A DNA stretch of 64,000 nucleotides from Methylobacter sp. (lineage in GTDB: Bacteria; Pseudomonadota; Gammaproteobacteria; Methylococcales; Methylomonadaceae). The DNA lies in assembly GCA_026399025.1 (NCBI GenBank), contig JAPLRU010000116.1, positions 1 to 64,000 of the forward strand, in the 5' to 3' direction. The notes under the pieces were generated by a model, which saw only the letters and a program-made list of their open reading frames with translations, was not told where the DNA came from and ran no database searches. Position numbers and translations under genes: made by a program. The number at the start of each line of letters is the position of its first letter. Position 1 is the first letter of the stretch. This document shows positions 61,922-64,000 of this stretch, in pieces.

Positions 61922-62416
61922 ATGAAAATCGAATTTGATTTAGGAAAAATCAATCCTGACAGCAAGAAATTTGAGAACCAGCTTCTTAGAAAGAATATTA
62001 AGAATGCAATAGATATCTATGCTGCAAAGTTACCTGAAGTTTATAGGGGTTTAGATAATGACGTATTGGATAATGTAACAATACACATCGTTGATGCGTC
62101 TAACTCCGATGACTATGGACAGGAAGCTTTTACAAAAAGAATCAAGTTAGACAACAGCGAATTCATTATTGCGATAAGCCAATTTAATGGTCAAACTGAT
62201 ATTTACGAACTGTTAGCTCATGAGCTTTGCCATATCTCTCAGTTTCTTACCGGAATGATAGACGACCGTGTAGGTAATGATTCGGTAATTTGGAAGGGAG
62301 AGGTGTTCGTTTTAAGTTCGATACCTCCTCAAAAGCGACCATGGGAAAAGGACGCTATTAAAAACCAATTGAAGCTTTATGGTACTCACCCAGATATAAA
62401 TAGATTTCAAAAATAG
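61922..62416 (+). CDS. HExxH zincin-like putative metallopeptidase within the ccm operon
   Basis: IYELLAHELCHISQFLTGM followed by VIWKGE and RPWEKDA, a common arrangement in small phage/plasmid-type zincin-like proteins. Confidence 0.65.
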   Translation: MKIEFDLGKINPDSKKFENQLLRKNIKNAIDIYAAKLPEVYRGLDNDVLDNVTIHIVDASNSDDYGQEAFTKRIKLDNSEFIIAISQFNGQTDIYELLAHELCHISQFLTGMIDDRVGNDSVIWKGEVFVLSSIPPQKRPWEKDAIKNQLKLYGTHPDINRFQK

Positions 62417-62521
62417 ATTTTTTTAAGATAACCCTAATACATCCGATTATCTCGAAGGCATTGATGTTTTCCACTATGCCATTAGCTAAAAATTATCAGA
62501 CTCGTCCAAAAAATACTCGAA

Positions 62522-63052
62522 ATGCTTAAATACATCCTCCCCTTACTATTATTTATCGTTCTCGCGGTATTTCTGGCGCTGGGTTTAAACCTTCATCCCA
62601 ACGAAATTCCGTCGCCGCTGATCAACAAACCAGCACCGGCATTTTCCGCGCCCAAGCTGCAAGCACCCGAAGAGAAATTATCCCAAACCGATTTAAAAGG
62701 CAAAGTCTGGCTGTTTAATGTCTGGGCATCCTGGTGCGCTTCGTGCCGCTCGGAACATCCGATACTTAACCAATTGGCTCAAACTAAAGCCGCCATTATC
62801 GTCGGCTTAAATTACAAGGATGAGCCGGAGGCCGCCAAAGGTTGGCTCGCGCAATTGGGCAATCCCTACGATGTCAGCATCATGGATCAGGATGGCCGCA
62901 TCGGCATAGACTGGGGCGTTTACGGGGTGCCGGAAACTTTTGTTATCGATAAACAGGGCGTGGTTCGGTACAAACATACCGGTCCGGTTACACCTGACGA
63001 TGTTCAACAAACCTTCCTACCTTTGATCGCCAACCTACAGGCCGAAAATTAA
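62522..63052 (+). CDS. ccmG: Thiol:disulfide interchange protein CcmG/DsbE
   Basis: KVWLFNVWASWCASCRSEHP (CxxC), YGVPETFVIDKQGVVRYKHTGPV. Confidence 0.96.
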   Translation: MLKYILPLLLFIVLAVFLALGLNLHPNEIPSPLINKPAPAFSAPKLQAPEEKLSQTDLKGKVWLFNVWASWCASCRSEHPILNQLAQTKAAIIVGLNYKDEPEAAKGWLAQLGNPYDVSIMDQDGRIGIDWGVYGVPETFVIDKQGVVRYKHTGPVTPDDVQQTFLPLIANLQAEN

Positions 63053-63510
63053 TGAAGCGTTTATTTATTGTTTTTCTGTTAATACTGTCCGGAATCGCTT
63101 ACGCCGGCGTCGAGTTTAGGGAGTTCGCCAATCCCGAACAACAAGCCGCCTACGAAAACCTGACTTCGGAATTGCGCTGCTTGGTTTGCCAAAACCAGAC
63201 CATCGCCGATTCCAATGCCGAACTGGCGGCGGATTTACGCAGACAAGTCTACGAAATGCTGCAACAAGGCAAATCAAAACAAGACATCGCCCAATTTATG
63301 ACCGATCGATACGGCGATTTCGTTTTATATAACCCCCCGTTTAAGCTTAAAACCGGCCTGCTGTGGATTGGGCCTGCGGCGTTTTTGTTAATCGGTTTGA
63401 TCTCGGTGTTCTTATTCACGCGGCGAAAAAAGACCGCTGCAAGCGTTCAAATCAGCGCTGAACAACAGCAAAAAATCCGCAGTTTATTGGAAGAAGGTGA
63501 CCACTCTTGA
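63052..63510 (+). CDS. ccmH: Cytochrome c-type biogenesis protein CcmH
   Basis: ELRCLVCQNQTIADSNAELAADLRRQVYEML (LRCxxCQ). Confidence 0.97.
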   Translation: MKRLFIVFLLILSGIAYAGVEFREFANPEQQAAYENLTSELRCLVCQNQTIADSNAELAADLRRQVYEMLQQGKSKQDIAQFMTDRYGDFVLYNPPFKLKTGLLWIGPAAFLLIGLISVFLFTRRKKTAASVQISAEQQQKIRSLLEEGDHS

Positions 63511-63512
63511 AT

Positions 63513-64000
63513 ATGCTATTTTTGCTTATTGCCGGCGTAATGGTTTTAATCGCGTTTTTGATTGTGCTGCCGCCATTATGGAAATCCCCCCCCGCCCCCC
63601 CTTTTTCAAAGGGGGGAGCTGGTTCTATTTCTCCGCAAAGTGGGGATGGGGATTTTTCACCCCCCTTTGAAAAAGGGGGGCTGGGGGGATTTGCCGACCA
63701 AGATCAACGCAACATCGCCATTGCCCGTCAACGGCTGGCCGAGCTGAAAGATCAGCTGCAAGCGGGTGCATTGACTCAGGCACTTTATGATGAACAGCTT
63801 ATCGAACTTGAACAAGCCTTAAACGATGATCTCGATATACAGAGCCCTGCCGAAGCGTCGCCGTCGCAAGGCCGCTGGATGGCGTCGGTACTGATTGTAG
63901 CCATTCCTTTAATCGCGGGTTCGCTTTATTGGGCGTTGGGCAACTATCAGGCATTAAGTCAAGCCGCTCAACCTGCGGCAGCAAATCAGCCTTCCCCTGA
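63513..64000 (+). CDS. ccmI: CcmI-like c-type cytochrome biogenesis protein (continues past right edge), carrying an in-frame palindromic repeat
   Basis: MLFLLIAGVMVLIAFLIVLPPLW...DQDQRNIAIARQRLAELKDQLQAGALTQALYDEQLIELEQAL...; open to the window end; follows ccmH. Confidence 0.88.
   Translation, partial: MLFLLIAGVMVLIAFLIVLPPLWKSPPAPPFSKGGAGSISPQSGDGDFSPPFEKGGLGGFADQDQRNIAIARQRLAELKDQLQAGALTQALYDEQLIELEQALNDDLDIQSPAEASPSQGRWMASVLIVAIPLIAGSLYWALGNYQALSQAAQPAAANQPSP
63582..63692. repeat. 111-bp palindromic MITE-like element inside ccmI
   Basis: aaatccccccccgccccccctttttcaaagggggg...ccccccctttgaaaaaggggggctggggggattt: about 34-bp near-perfect terminal inverted repeats; arms resemble those of the 102-bp MITE. 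Confidence 0.88.

Noticed and set aside
63562-63747. 61-aa ORF in another frame over the ccmI repeat
   Set aside because: Explained by the palindromic repeat; the ccmI frame continues on both sides with conserved motifs.

Overview
Chromosomal window of a gammaproteobacterium; gene content looks methanotroph/Methylococcales-like, but that placement is inference. It opens with the 5' end of a 16S rRNA gene on the minus strand. Next come a sensory/c-di-GMP cluster (very large Ser/Thr-kinase/AAA/GAF/histidine kinase, response regulator, PAS-GGDEF-EAL, hemerythrin-PAS-GGDEF) and housekeeping blocks: pyrF; pdxJ-recO-era-rnc-DUF4845-lepB-lepA; cysG; argG; bpt; pilSR; sucCD; nadE; sulfate ABC transporter plus porin; chrBA; rlmB; and ccmABCDEFGHI running off the right edge. 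Accessory material sits between and inside these operons. There are three toxin-antitoxin-like pairs, one with its PIN toxin split by a 102-bp MITE that has an 8-bp target-site duplication. An AAA-ATPase + DUF4276-like (putative Toprim-like) pair lies between sucD and nadE, next to a decayed duplicate of the nadE 5' end. The ccm operon carries three embedded non-ccm units (a ferritin-like di-iron candidate, a PIN-type TA pair and an HExxH protein) plus a palindromic repeat read in frame inside ccmI. At least six families of dispersed palindromic repeats are visible. Two small CDSs missing from the ORF track (ccmD and a YezD/DUF2292-like gene) were recovered by reading the sequence. No CRISPR array, tRNA gene or intact transposase was found.
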